Positions 16,411 to 23,579 of a stretch of 29,476 nt of DNA are shown one piece after another. The stretch spans positions 1-29,476 of the forward strand of contig JBIOJM010000091.1 in NCBI GenBank assembly GCA_044450785.1. Direction: 5' to 3'. Source of the DNA: JBIOJM01 sp044450785. GTDB taxonomy: Bacteria; Planctomycetota; Planctomycetia; Isosphaerales; Isosphaeraceae. The position numbers and the translations under genes were made by a program. Within the stretch, counting starts at the first letter, position 1. Every line of letters starts with the position of its first letter. The notes beneath the pieces were generated by a model, which was given only the letters and a program-made list of their open reading frames with translations, did not search any database and was not told the origin of the DNA.

Positions 16411-17406
16411 ATGCCACCTCATGCTCGAGAACAGTCCGCTGCCTGTCAGCCACCGATCACGGAGTGCCCCCGGCACGGGGACAAGACACCCGTGAGTGTG
16501 ATCGTGCCGGTCAAGAACGAGGCCGAGAACCTCAGGCGCTGCCTGCCCGCCCTGGCGTGGGCCGACGAGGTCTTCGTCGTGGACAGCCGGAGCAGCGATC
16601 AGAGCGATCAGGTCGCGGCCGCCTGGGGCGCGACGGTCGTTCAGTTCCACTTCAACGGCCGGTACCCCAAGAAGAAGAACTGGGCCCTGGAGAACCTGCC
16701 GTTCCGTAACGAATGGGTCCTGATCGTCGACGCCGACGAGGTGGTCCTCCCCGAGCTGGCCGCGGAGATCGCCCGCAGGATCGCTGGCGACCTTGCCGAT
16801 GGATTCTACCTCAACTCTCGCTACTACTTCCTGGGCCGCCGGATCCGGCACTGTGGCTACTCCTCGTGCTGGAACCTGCGGTTGTTCAAACATCGCCTGG
16901 GCCGTTACGAAAAGATGCCTGACTCGACCGGCGGCCGTGCCGGCGACAACGAGGCTCATGAACACGTCGAGCTCGACGGCCGCGCCCGCCGGCTCGACAA
17001 CGAGCTGGAACACCACGCCTACCCCACCATCGCCACCTGGGTCGAGAAACACAACCGATACGCGATCTGGGAGGCCTCGCTCTCCGAGCGGTTCCTCGAG
17101 GAGCCGATCCCAAAAACGATCGGGAGCGTCCAGCGGTTCAAGCGCCGGCTCAAGAAGATCGCCTGGAGACTGCCGATGCGACCGCTCTTCCGATTCGTCT
17201 ACGCGTATTTCCTGCGACTGGGGTTCCTCGATGGAAAGCCCGGATTGATTCTCTGCGGTCTCCTGGCCTTCTACGACTTCCTGGCCTCCGCCAACCGATA
17301 CGAGCAACAGCTCACGGCAGCCGGCTCGAAGTCCGCGCCCGGAGCCGACGCGCTCAGTTCGCCACGACAACAACCGGCTCCTCAGCTCGCCGGCTCGGCC
17401 CGCTAA
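16411..17406 (+). CDS. Glycosyltransferase family 2 (WaaE/KdtX-like)
   Basis: Inverting GT-A enzyme, 331 aa. The nucleotide-binding start VSVIVPVKNEAENLRRCL is at 28-45, VFVVDSRSSD follows, and the metal-binding DADE is at 107-110. The C-terminal part, including FVYAYFLRLGFLDGKPG, resembles the lipopolysaccharide-core glucosyltransferase group (WaaE-like), which ends in a membrane-associated helix. The frame is open upstream to 16267, but AGAGAGGA just before ATG 16411 decides the start. Last gene of the + strand operon; the FkbM gene converges on it 32 bases downstream, and no terminator hairpin is visible in that gap. Confidence 0.9.
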   Translation: MPPHAREQSAACQPPITECPRHGDKTPVSVIVPVKNEAENLRRCLPALAWADEVFVVDSRSSDQSDQVAAAWGATVVQFHFNGRYPKKKNWALENLPFRNEWVLIVDADEVVLPELAAEIARRIAGDLADGFYLNSRYYFLGRRIRHCGYSSCWNLRLFKHRLGRYEKMPDSTGGRAGDNEAHEHVELDGRARRLDNELEHHAYPTIATWVEKHNRYAIWEASLSERFLEEPIPKTIGSVQRFKRRLKKIAWRLPMRPLFRFVYAYFLRLGFLDGKPGLILCGLLAFYDFLASANRYEQQLTAAGSKSAPGADALSSPRQQPAPQLAGSAR

Positions 17407-17438
17407 ATAGCCCTGCGTGATTCTGGGCGGGCCAGGAG

Positions 17439-18146
17439 TCAGGCAGGTTTCGTGGCGCTGATGTGCGAGCCGTCGAGCCAATCCGTCTCGAACCCCAAAC
17501 TCTGGAGCAGTTGCTCGATTGCCGCAGGCGCCTGACGACGTCCCCGGGCGTCAAGAATTCCGAAATGCACTTCAACAAAGACAGCCCGGCATTCCTGTCT
17601 TGCCAGCACCGCCGTCATTCCTTTGAGTACCTCTTCCTCATATCCTTCCACATCCACCTTGACCAAATTGGGCGCGGGTGACGAGCCGGCGTTCAGGATC
17701 GCATTCCCCGTGGTAACACGGACGTCAATCTGGTTGACCGCGTCTTCGGATGGGTTGACCAAGCGATTGGTTGTACTCAGGGGGTCGGAAGAAACAGTCA
17801 TCGGCAAGGTGCCTTCCGAATCACCCAGAGCCATATTGAAGGCGTGGACGTTGGGTAAATTGAGACCGGTGATGGCGTCGTAGCAGGCCCGTACCGGTTC
17901 AAACGCCGAAACCGATCCGGTATCACCCACCAATTCGCTGATCTGACGAGTATAGAAACCGACGTTCGCACCGACGTCCCATACGTGGTCGCCGGAGCGA
18001 ACCGCGGCCAGCAACGCCTGGGAGAAACGCTCTTCATAGGGGCCGGACCCTCGAAAAAAGCGGTTGATCTTGACAATCCATGGCGTCATTCCGAGGTTCC
18101 GGGAGATGGATCGCAGATAGGTTTCAAATTGAATAGGCAATCCCAT
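17439..18146 (-). CDS. FkbM-family SAM-dependent methyltransferase
   Basis: Class I methyltransferase of 235 aa, probably O-methylating a sugar hydroxyl of the glycan. SAM-binding motif I is DVGANVGFYT (57-66), the acidic motif is SAFEPVRACYD (80-90), and the FkbM signature VKVDVEGYEEEVLKGM is near residues 162-177. Transcribed opposite to the polysaccharide operon and convergent with its last gene, so it has its own promoter. GAGAGGA sits 5 nt before the ATG on the minus strand. Its base composition is visibly less GC-rich than the glycosyltransferases beside it, which may mean separate acquisition. FkbM enzymes are common in surface-glycan loci. Confidence 0.9.
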   Translation of the reverse strand: MGLPIQFETYLRSISRNLGMTPWIVKINRFFRGSGPYEERFSQALLAAVRSGDHVWDVGANVGFYTRQISELVGDTGSVSAFEPVRACYDAITGLNLPNVHAFNMALGDSEGTLPMTVSSDPLSTTNRLVNPSEDAVNQIDVRVTTGNAILNAGSSPAPNLVKVDVEGYEEEVLKGMTAVLARQECRAVFVEVHFGILDARGRRQAPAAIEQLLQSLGFETDWLDGSHISATKPA

Positions 18147-18247
18147 GTCGTCCTCTCATCGTTGGCAAGCACCAAGGATAAGCCGTTTTTCTCTCGATGA
18201 CACATCAGCAGGCGTTTCTCCTCATCTCGGTGCTTCCGAGCCGCCCT

Positions 18248-18571
18248 CTACGGCTCGAACATTTCCCGGAGGACGTCCAGCACGGCCGTAGCGGTCCTGC
18301 CGCTGATCCGACCGAGCTTGGTGAAGAGCCGTGACCGGTCCACGGTCCGGATCTGGTCGAGCACCACCTGCCCATTCTTGCCCTTGAACCGGCAAGGCAC
18401 CCGGGTCGGGTAGGGTTGCCCTTTTGTCGTCATCGGCGCGATGATTACCGTGCGGATGGTATGGTTGATCTCGTCCGGCGACACCACGAGGCAGGGGCGC
18501 GTCTTCCGAATCTCGCTGCCGATTGTCGGTTCGAGGTTCACCAAGTACACCCCGAAGCGGTTTATCGCCAT
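18248..18571 (-). CDS. mazF: MazF/PemK-family toxin (endoribonuclease)
   Basis: Type II toxin of 107 aa expected to cleave mRNA. It shows the family N-terminus VYLVNLEPTIGSEIRKTRP, then CLVVSPDEIN, the strand VIIAPMTT, and GQVVLDQIRTVDRSRL near the C-terminus, matching the PemK/MazF fold over its full length. The start overlaps the end of the antitoxin gene by 10 bases, so the two are translationally coupled. A 7-bp hairpin at 18237-18257 covers the stop codon. Probably active: no truncation or missing segment is seen. Confidence 0.93.
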   Translation of the reverse strand: MAINRFGVYLVNLEPTIGSEIRKTRPCLVVSPDEINHTIRTVIIAPMTTKGQPYPTRVPCRFKGKNGQVVLDQIRTVDRSRLFTKLGRISGRTATAVLDVLREMFEP

Positions 18572-18819
18572 TCCCAGCCGTCCTCATCCCAACTCGACAG
18601 GCTCGGCGCCGCGTCATCGAGCAGGGCCTCGTCGCCACGGCGGGCCATCTCCTGGAAAGCCGCGGCCCAGCCCTCCCGGGGCCGTCTGGCCGGCCTGATG
18701 ATGAGCGAGTCGTCCCGGGCGCTGATCTCGACCTCGCCGCGCAGGCCGGTCTGCTCCAGAAGCGGCTTGGGGATGCGGATGCCGCGGGAATTGCCGATGC
18801 GGACGACGCGCGTCTTCAT
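18562..18819 (-). CDS. mazE: MazE/AbrB-family antitoxin
   Basis: 85-residue antitoxin with an N-terminal AbrB-type swapped-hairpin DNA-binding domain (VVRIGNSRGIRIPKPLLEQ, then VEISARDDSLIIRP) and a C-terminal acidic/Trp tail (SSWDEDGWEW) that would block the MazF active site. The strong ribosome site AGGAGG (18829-18834) lies 9 nt before the ATG. Upstream gene of the pair, consistent with antitoxin-first order and autoregulation. Confidence 0.92.
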   Translation of the reverse strand: MKTRVVRIGNSRGIRIPKPLLEQTGLRGEVEISARDDSLIIRPARRPREGWAAAFQEMARRGDEALLDDAAPSLSSWDEDGWEWR

Positions 18820-18842
18820 GGCAGAGGCCCTCCTGTGCTTAC

Positions 18843-18871
18843 AATGTAGCTACTCGGCCGGTGCTTGGCAA
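18843..18871 (-). promoter_or_regulatory. Candidate sigma-70-like promoter of mazEF
   Basis: On the minus strand TTGCCA (18866-18871) and TACATT (18843-18848) are separated by exactly 17 bases, matching 5/6 and 4/6 of the consensus. The perfect palindrome GTAGCTAC (18846-18853) overlaps the -10 and is a possible operator for MazE autoregulation. The leader would be short, about 17 nt. Confidence 0.45.
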
Positions 18872-18897
18872 CCCGGGTCGAGCCGGGGGACGCCGCG

Positions 18898-19377
18898 ATG
18901 GCACGAAAGAAGACCACAAACCCCAGTACGGCCCTGATCCCCGCCGAGCGGATCGAACGCTCGATCCTTCTCATCCGCGGGGAGAAAATCCTCCTCGATC
19001 GCGACCTGGCCGACGTTTACCAGGTCGAGACGCGTGTGCTGATCCAGGCCGTCAAGCTCAACGTCGGCCGGTTTCCCACGGACTTCGTGTTCCAGCTCTC
19101 GACGAAAGAGCTGGAACGATGGAGATCACAGTTTGTGATGTCCAATCCCGCGGCGAAGATGGGCCTGCGGAGGCGGCCCCACGCCTTCACGGAGCAAGGA
19201 GTGGCGATGCTGTCGAGCGTCCTCCACAGCGAGCGGGCTGTTGAAGTGAACATCGAGATCATGAGGGCATTCGTCCGGCTGCGGCAGTTGCTGACCTCGC
19301 ATGAGGGACTGGCCCGCAAGCTCGACGCCCTGGAGAAGAAGTACGACGCGCAGTTCCGAATCGACCGGGGAATATGA
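18898..19377 (+). CDS. ORF6N-domain protein, apparently shortened at the C-terminus
   Basis: 159 aa from ATG 18898 (GGGGGA 7 nt upstream). Residues about 15-105 are an ORF6N domain, seen in phage antirepressor-like and mobile-island proteins: ILLIRGEKILLDRDLADVYQ, then LNVGRFPTDFVFQLS and HAFTEQGVAMLSSVL. A helical segment (LDALEKKYDAQF) follows. Family members I know usually continue with an FDAIRQLM-type tail after this coiled coil, whereas here it breaks to RIDRGI and stop, 8 bases before a REP-like inverted repeat. Diverges from mazEF with 78 bases between starts. Function unknown; probably DNA-binding or regulatory. Confidence 0.82.
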   Translation: MARKKTTNPSTALIPAERIERSILLIRGEKILLDRDLADVYQVETRVLIQAVKLNVGRFPTDFVFQLSTKELERWRSQFVMSNPAAKMGLRRRPHAFTEQGVAMLSSVLHSERAVEVNIEIMRAFVRLRQLLTSHEGLARKLDALEKKYDAQFRIDRGI

Positions 19378-19384
19378 GCGGAAT

Positions 19385-19443
19385 GGCGCTAGCCACCGGT
19401 GTTTGGCGATCGACGATCGACGGGTTCACCGGCGGCTAGCGCC
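19385..19443. repeat. REP-like inverted repeat
   Basis: GGCGCTAGCCACCGGTG (19385-19401) and CACCGGCGGCTAGCGCC (19427-19443) are reverse complements at 16 of 17 positions, with a 25-base spacer. Such imperfect palindromes are the substrates of RAYT transposases, and a RAYT fragment lies about 85 bases downstream. The ORF6N stop at 19377 is immediately upstream. Confidence 0.75.
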
Positions 19444-19504
19444 GTGCCGCTCACAGGAGCGCCTCACGACCGAATCGACCGGGGCGGCCGATGCATCGGC
19501 CGCA

Positions 19505-19600
19505 GTGGGGTCAGATTCTGTTTTTGGATGGGCGCGCCGTCACCGTCGGTCCGGTCATGTGTTCCAGGGACGATTCCGTGCCCGGTTGATCGAAGACAAC
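19505..19600 (+). pseudogene. Fragment of a REP-associated tyrosine (Y1/IS200-like) transposase
   Basis: Frame 19529-19600 reads WARRHRRSGHVFQGRFRA, then RLIEDN. This is the strongly conserved central block of RAYT transposases (RRHRRSGHLFQGRYK-type). Neither the upstream HUH catalytic part nor the downstream HLNPVRA-type block is present: the frame continues into unrelated sequence. Only about 24 codons survive, so this is a remnant. The block is preceded by GGGGTCAGATTCTGTTTTTG (19507-19526), a sequence I recall from the flanks of such elements. The rest of 19378-19644 has no gene. Confidence 0.7.
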
Positions 19601-19644
19601 AAAGCCATTTCCCTTGTGCGTGGGCCTATTCAGACAGCCGCCTT

Positions 19645-20802
19645 CTACGCCGTCGCGGTACCTGTCCCCGACTGGCCGGAACCGGACGTCGTCGAGGAAG
19701 ACGTTGAGGTCGACGTCTGAGCGCTGCCCGTGCCCGAGCCTGACTCGCTCCCCGTGGAGCCGCCGGCTGATGTCGAGGAGCTCGAACTTGTGCTGGTGCC
19801 CGCGGTCGAGCCGGTCGTCCCCGACTGGCTGCCCGTCGTCGTCGTGCTGGTCGAACCGCTCGAGCCAGTCGTCCCAGACTGGCTTCCCGTCGTCGTCGAC
19901 GTGCTCGTGCCCGCGGTCGAACCCGTCGTTCCCGACTGGCTTCCCGTCGTCGTCGTGGTGCCGGTGCCCGCACTCGAGCCCGTCGTTCCCGACTGGCTGC
20001 CCGTCGTCGTCGTGCCGGTCGACCCGGACGAGCTGCCCGAACTCGACTGACCTCCCGTCGCCGTGGTGGTCGACCCTGTCGAGCCGGTGGAACCCGACTG
20101 GCTCCCGGTCGTTGTCGTTGTGCTCGTGCCCGCGGTCGAGCTGCCCGAACCCGACTGGCTCCCGGTCGTTGTCGTTGTGCTCGTGCCCGCGGTCGAGCTG
20201 CCCGAACCCGACTGGCTTCCCGTCGTCGTCGTCGTGTTGGTCGACGCACTCGAGCTGCCCGAACTCGACTGGCCGGCGGCCGTCGAGGCAGATGTGTTCT
20301 TCGACTGGTCGGTTGATGTACTACCGCCGGTCGATTGATTTGCATTGGCCCCGGCCGCGAGGTGCGCTTGCCACCAGCTCGAGGTCGACGTGCTCGTCGT
20401 GTTGCCGGCGCTCTGGGATCCGGCGGCCGGCGTGGAGCTTGCTGTTGTATTCGACGCGCTCTGCGTGCTCGACGTTCCTCCATTGACCGTCGGCTGAACG
20501 CTGATCGCGGGTTGGATGTTGATCGTCGGCGAGACGGTGATCATGGGTGAGGAACTGGCGATCGCGGTGGTTCTGACGTGCACGCGGAGTGCTTCGGTCC
20601 GTCGTCCGTGACTGATGGTCTGCGCGTGATGCACCGGCGCCACCTGGACGTGGGCAACTCTGTGGACGGCCGGGTGGACCACGGCGTGATGGGCCCTCGA
20701 CAGCAAGAGACGACCTTCCAGGTCCTCGAGGGAGGCGTAAAAAGTGACGCGGCGGCGTGTCGTTCCACGACCTGCTTGATTGAGGACATCCTGTGTCGAC
20801 AT
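19645..20802 (-). CDS. Ser/Thr/Gly-rich repeat protein with planctomycete-type LExLExRxLLS N-terminal motif
   Basis: 385 aa, function unknown, likely surface or cell-wall associated. Residues 25-35 read LEDLEGRLLLS, matching the motif near the N-terminus of many planctomycetal exported proteins. A His/Val-rich stretch follows (36-65). From about residue 105 the protein is Ser/Thr/Gly/Gln. About eight copies of a roughly 19-residue unit of the form TSTTTTTGSQSGSGSSTAG occupy residues about 185-340. It ends GQSGTGTATA, with no TM helix and no PEP-CTERM or LPXTG signal. The start is well supported by AGGAGG (20807-20812) 4 nt before the ATG. The composition would suit dense O-glycosylation. Long open frames on the other strand come from the repeat's codon periodicity. 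Confidence 0.72.
   Translation of the reverse strand: MSTQDVLNQAGRGTTRRRVTFYASLEDLEGRLLLSRAHHAVVHPAVHRVAHVQVAPVHHAQTISHGRRTEALRVHVRTTAIASSSPMITVSPTINIQPAISVQPTVNGGTSSTQSASNTTASSTPAAGSQSAGNTTSTSTSSWWQAHLAAGANANQSTGGSTSTDQSKNTSASTAAGQSSSGSSSASTNTTTTTGSQSGSGSSTAGTSTTTTTGSQSGSGSSTAGTSTTTTTGSQSGSTGSTGSTTTATGGQSSSGSSSGSTGTTTTGSQSGTTGSSAGTGTTTTTGSQSGTTGSTAGTSTSTTTGSQSGTTGSSGSTSTTTTGSQSGTTGSTAGTSTSSSSSTSAGGSTGSESGSGTGSAQTSTSTSSSTTSGSGQSGTGTATA
20091..20204. repeat. Two identical 57-bp tandem units in the Ser/Thr repeat gene
   Basis: 20091-20147 and 20148-20204 are identical over all 57 bases (19 codons), starting AACCCGACTGGCTCCCGGTC on the + strand. Diverged copies continue on both sides from roughly 19790 to 20270. 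Perfect identity beside diverged units means recent duplication or gene conversion, so copy number probably varies between strains. Confidence 0.92.
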
Positions 20803-21266
20803 GGCCCCTCCTGGGCAAAACGTCCAACGCTGACAGTCATCTCGAACGCTCTTCGTGATTCAACCACGAATCGCACGGACGGAACGGACGTTTGATTGAC
20901 CGGTAGCGGCAAACCCTGTCGATTTCTTGAGAGAAAACTGAATCTGAAGGTACCGGTCACAATCATCATCCTGCCTGGGTAAGACGGGCGATCTGGACAA
21001 GATTCGCACCTGAGTTTCCGAGTCGACGGCCAGTCTCGTGCTGCTCTTCAATGACGAATTCGGGCCGAGGTGTGCCACACCTCTCGGAAGGATGGCGGTA
21101 CCGCCGGGAATGAACACCATGTTCCGCCCTTTCAGGGCACGACTCATCACGTTTCCCAGATCCCAGGGCGTTGCCCTGGGCTGGCATATCGCCGCCGCTT
21201 CGGGGCGAAATCAAAAAAAGCGCAACTTCAAAACTGGCGCGTCGGGTTAGTATGCGGGAGTGCAAC
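20803..21266. other. Non-coding stretch upstream of the repeat protein
   Basis: No supported gene. Besides the leader of the minus-strand repeat protein it contains TTCGTG (20850-20855)...CACGAA (20863-20868), a small inverted repeat, and the hairpin-rich element at about 21053-21210. Short open frames here have no family features. Confidence 0.6.
21053..21210. repeat. Hairpin-rich dispersed repeat element
   Basis: Compact series of palindromes: AGGTGTG/CACACCT (21068-21082); GCCCT-TTC-AGGGC (21126-21138); CCCAGGGC-GTT-GCCCTGGG (21162-21180, perfect 8-bp stem); and an imperfect CGCC/GGCG hairpin (21190-21207). The + strand reading (FRPFRAR, then SQGVALGWHIAAASGR) is a spurious peptide I recognise from many unrelated genomes carrying this repeat type. 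That indicates a mobile or amplified non-coding family rather than a gene. Boundaries are approximate. Confidence 0.6.
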
Positions 21267-22358
21267 TCAGGGATGAGAAGACTTCGGATTCTCACATGAT
21301 CCTGCGACTTCTCGATAAAGATCGGCCAGGCGGTCGGCCTCGATGTCGAGATCGAACCGGGTGTGGGCGCGTTCGAGTGCGTTCCGGCCGAGCCGGCGTG
21401 CTTCCTTTGGTTGGTCGAGCAGCATGACGATGGCCTTCTGCAGCGCGATCGGATCGTTGGGAGGGACGATCAAGCCGTTCTCGCCGGAATCGATCAGCGC
21501 CCGGAGCCCTTTGACGTTGGTGGCGATGGAGGGGACGGCATGAGCCAGGGCCTGCATGAGCGTTCGACCCGTGCTGGCGACGACGGCCGGTTGACAGTAG
21601 ATGTCCAGGACGGACCAGAACTCCCGGCCGACGATCGGATAATCAGCCACGGTGACTCGCTCAGAGATCTGGAGCTGTCGGGCGCGGTGGCGGAGGACGA
21701 TGTTCTCGCTTGCGTGACCCGCGATCACGAACTCGACGTCGTACCCCGCGTTCACGACGAGGTGAGCAGCCTCCAGGAAGATCATCAGACCGGAGACGCC
21801 CTCGAGCGTTCCGCCGGTGCCGACCACCGGGACTTTCCAGGCCCTGTCCTCCTGGAAGGTGTCTCGCTGCGCGAGAATTCCCTGCGGGATCAAGGCGATC
21901 CGCGCGGAGGGAACCCCAAGCTCACCGACCAGCTCATCGACGAGATCAGGGCTGGTCGCCACCAGACGACGACACCAGCGGGGGCTCAGTCTCAGGCCCT
22001 GCTCCACGGTACCAAACCCGGCCACGGTCTGGACGTAAGGCAGCCGGCCTGTCTCGGACAGGGCCAGGGCGAGATCGACCATTTCGTCGTGAACCACGTG
22101 GAGCAGATCTGGGTGTTCCAGCCGGCCATCGGACCAGATCCGGCGAGCCGCGAACGATCTCAGCCAGCGCTTTCTCAGGATGGGGAATTCGACGGCTCGA
22201 GTGTCGGCCGCCAGCTCCCCGCCTCGGGAGAGGCAGAGGACCTGAAGCTGGACGCCCCGCCGTTCCAGCCGGTCGAGCAAGGAGGGCAGGGGCCAGCCGC
22301 CGTCGTCCCATCGGAGCCGCCCGGCCAGAATCAGGACCTTGAGTACGCCGCCTGCCAT
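21267..22358 (-). CDS. Glycosyltransferase family 4-like protein with degenerate EX7E motif
   Basis: 363-residue GT-B protein. The N-terminal half has VLKVLILAGRLRWDDGG and LLHVVHDEMVDLALAL. The donor half has VVGTGGTLEGVSGLMIFLEA, a VEFVIAGHASE strand, and the nucleotide-site region TLMQALAHAVPSIAT followed by GENGLIVPPNDP. The catalytic EX7E is not intact: the second Glu position is Gln269, and no Glu is found at the expected first position (ASTGRT). Activity is therefore uncertain. Transcribed away from moxR with 185 bases between starts. The start ATG 22358 has only a weak ribosome site. Separate from the main operon by a repeat-rich region. Confidence 0.8.
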   Translation of the reverse strand: MAGGVLKVLILAGRLRWDDGGWPLPSLLDRLERRGVQLQVLCLSRGGELAADTRAVEFPILRKRWLRSFAARRIWSDGRLEHPDLLHVVHDEMVDLALALSETGRLPYVQTVAGFGTVEQGLRLSPRWCRRLVATSPDLVDELVGELGVPSARIALIPQGILAQRDTFQEDRAWKVPVVGTGGTLEGVSGLMIFLEAAHLVVNAGYDVEFVIAGHASENIVLRHRARQLQISERVTVADYPIVGREFWSVLDIYCQPAVVASTGRTLMQALAHAVPSIATNVKGLRALIDSGENGLIVPPNDPIALQKAIVMLLDQPKEARRLGRNALERAHTRFDLDIEADRLADLYREVAGSCENPKSSHP

Positions 22359-22452
22359 GAATCCGAGCCGCGCCGGCGCGTGGGCAGCCCTCCCCGAGTG
22401 TCAATCAGACCGGCCGCCCTCCGACCAGTCGCCTTGACCATCCATCCAGCCG

Positions 22453-22481
22453 TTGGAATCGGTGCGTCGATGGTTTATACT
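22453..22481 (+). promoter_or_regulatory. Candidate sigma-70-like promoter for the moxR operon
   Basis: TTGGAA (22453-22458) and TATACT (22476-22481) are 17 bases apart, matching 4/6 and 5/6 of the consensus. The moxR ATG is at 22544, giving a leader of about 55 nt. It lies in the only divergent gap of this region. Confidence 0.5.
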
Positions 22482-22543
22482 ATCCTCGTCGCGAAGGACC
22501 AAGGTTTGGTTGGCCGCACCGCACCGTACGGTGAGCGTACCGC

Positions 22544-23521
22544 ATGAATGCTTCTCAGAGCACTGAAACAGCGATCCCTGATCTCGACGAACTTCTCCCC
22601 CTCTCGAATCGGCTGCTTGAAAACGTTGGATTCGTGGTGCTCGGCAAGCCCGAGGTGATCCGGCTCGCCGTTGTCGCCCTGCTGGCCGAGGGACACGTCC
22701 TGATCGAGGACGTGCCCGGCGTGGGCAAGACCCTGCTTGCCAAGGCCATCGCTGCCAGTATCGACTGTTCCTTCCGGCGAATCCAGTTCACTCCCGACTT
22801 GCTCCCCTCGGATATCCTGGGATCGAGCATCTATCACGCGCCCTCGGGCGAGTTCGTGTTCAAGCCTGGTCCGCTCTTCGCGAACGTGATCCTGGCCGAC
22901 GAGATCAATCGGACCACACCGCGGACCCAGAGCGCGCTCTTGGAAGCCATGAGCGACCGCCAGGCCTCGATCGAAGGGAAGACGTATTCGCTCCCACCCC
23001 CCTTCATCGTGCTGGCGACGCAAAACCCCTATGAGTTCGAGGGGACCTACGTTCTCCCCGAGAGCCAGCTCGATCGATTCATGCTGCGGCTCCGGATGGG
23101 ATACCCCATTCGCTCGGAGGAACGAAAGGTCATCGCCAGCCATCGTGACGGGGAGCCGGTCGATGGTCTCGGCGCGGTCTTGACGGCGGAAGATGTGCTG
23201 CAGCTCCAGCGGAGCGTGCGAATGGTCCAGGTGGATGATGCGATCACCGACTACCTGCTCGATATCGTGCATGCGACGCGCCGCAGTGAGGACCTGCATG
23301 TGGGTGTGAGCACCCGCGGCGCGCTGACGCTCTATCGCGCGGCGCAGAGTCTTGCCCTGGTTTCCGGCCGGAATTACGTGGTGCCGGACGACGTCAAGAC
23401 GCTGATCGTTCCGGTGCTGGCGCACCGGGTCGTGGGCAAGTCGTTTCTTCAGGCTGGTGAGTTCGGAGCGGCCGAGGCGATCATCCGCGACATCGTCGAC
23501 CGCATCCGGGTGCCGTCGTGA
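22544..23521 (+). CDS. MoxR-family AAA+ ATPase
   Basis: Cytosolic AAA+ chaperone-like ATPase, 325 aa, full family length. Walker A is DVPGVGKTLLAK (56-67), Walker B is VILADEINR (115-123; Asp119, Glu120), followed by the MoxR-typical SALLEAMSDRQ, the sensor-1 segment VLATQNPYEFEGTYVLPE and QLDRFMLRLRMGYP. Residues 250-325 form the lid domain (STRGALTLYRAAQSLAL). First gene of an operon with DUF58 and transglutaminase genes, the most common MoxR neighbourhood, where it is thought to remodel or activate partner proteins. The start overlaps no other gene; GGTGAG upstream is a modest ribosome site. Confidence 0.95.
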   Translation: MNASQSTETAIPDLDELLPLSNRLLENVGFVVLGKPEVIRLAVVALLAEGHVLIEDVPGVGKTLLAKAIAASIDCSFRRIQFTPDLLPSDILGSSIYHAPSGEFVFKPGPLFANVILADEINRTTPRTQSALLEAMSDRQASIEGKTYSLPPPFIVLATQNPYEFEGTYVLPESQLDRFMLRLRMGYPIRSEERKVIASHRDGEPVDGLGAVLTAEDVLQLQRSVRMVQVDDAITDYLLDIVHATRRSEDLHVGVSTRGALTLYRAAQSLALVSGRNYVVPDDVKTLIVPVLAHRVVGKSFLQAGEFGAAEAIIRDIVDRIRVPS

Positions 23522-23579
23522 GGCGCCGGCTTGCGTCGCGGCCGGTCGATTGGTCCCTTGGGCGAGAGGATGGCCAGCG

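Noticed and set aside
18237..18257. Hairpin CGAGCCG/CGGCTCG as mazF terminator
   Set aside because: A 7-bp stem with 7-nt loop overlaps the stop codon, but no U-tract follows on the minus strand; too weak to call.
20091..20204. CRISPR-like array
   Set aside because: Repeats are contiguous 57-bp units with no unique spacers and stay in frame; they are coding tandem repeats.
19730..20338. Two + strand open frames reading VVPDWLPVVVVLVPAVEP-type repeats
   Set aside because: They arise from the codon periodicity of the minus-strand Ser/Thr repeat gene. The minus frame has a non-repetitive N-terminus, a known motif and AGGAGG, whereas the + frames are interrupted at 20048-20050 and have no convincing start.
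21103..21250. Small + strand ORFs in the hairpin-rich element
   Set aside because: The peptide (FRPFRAR, SQGVALGWHIAAASGR) is a recurrent spurious translation of a dispersed non-coding repeat.
22434..22481. TTGACC (22434-22439) as -35 for TATACT
   Set aside because: Spacing of 36 bases is too long; TTGGAA at 22453 gives 17 and is preferred.
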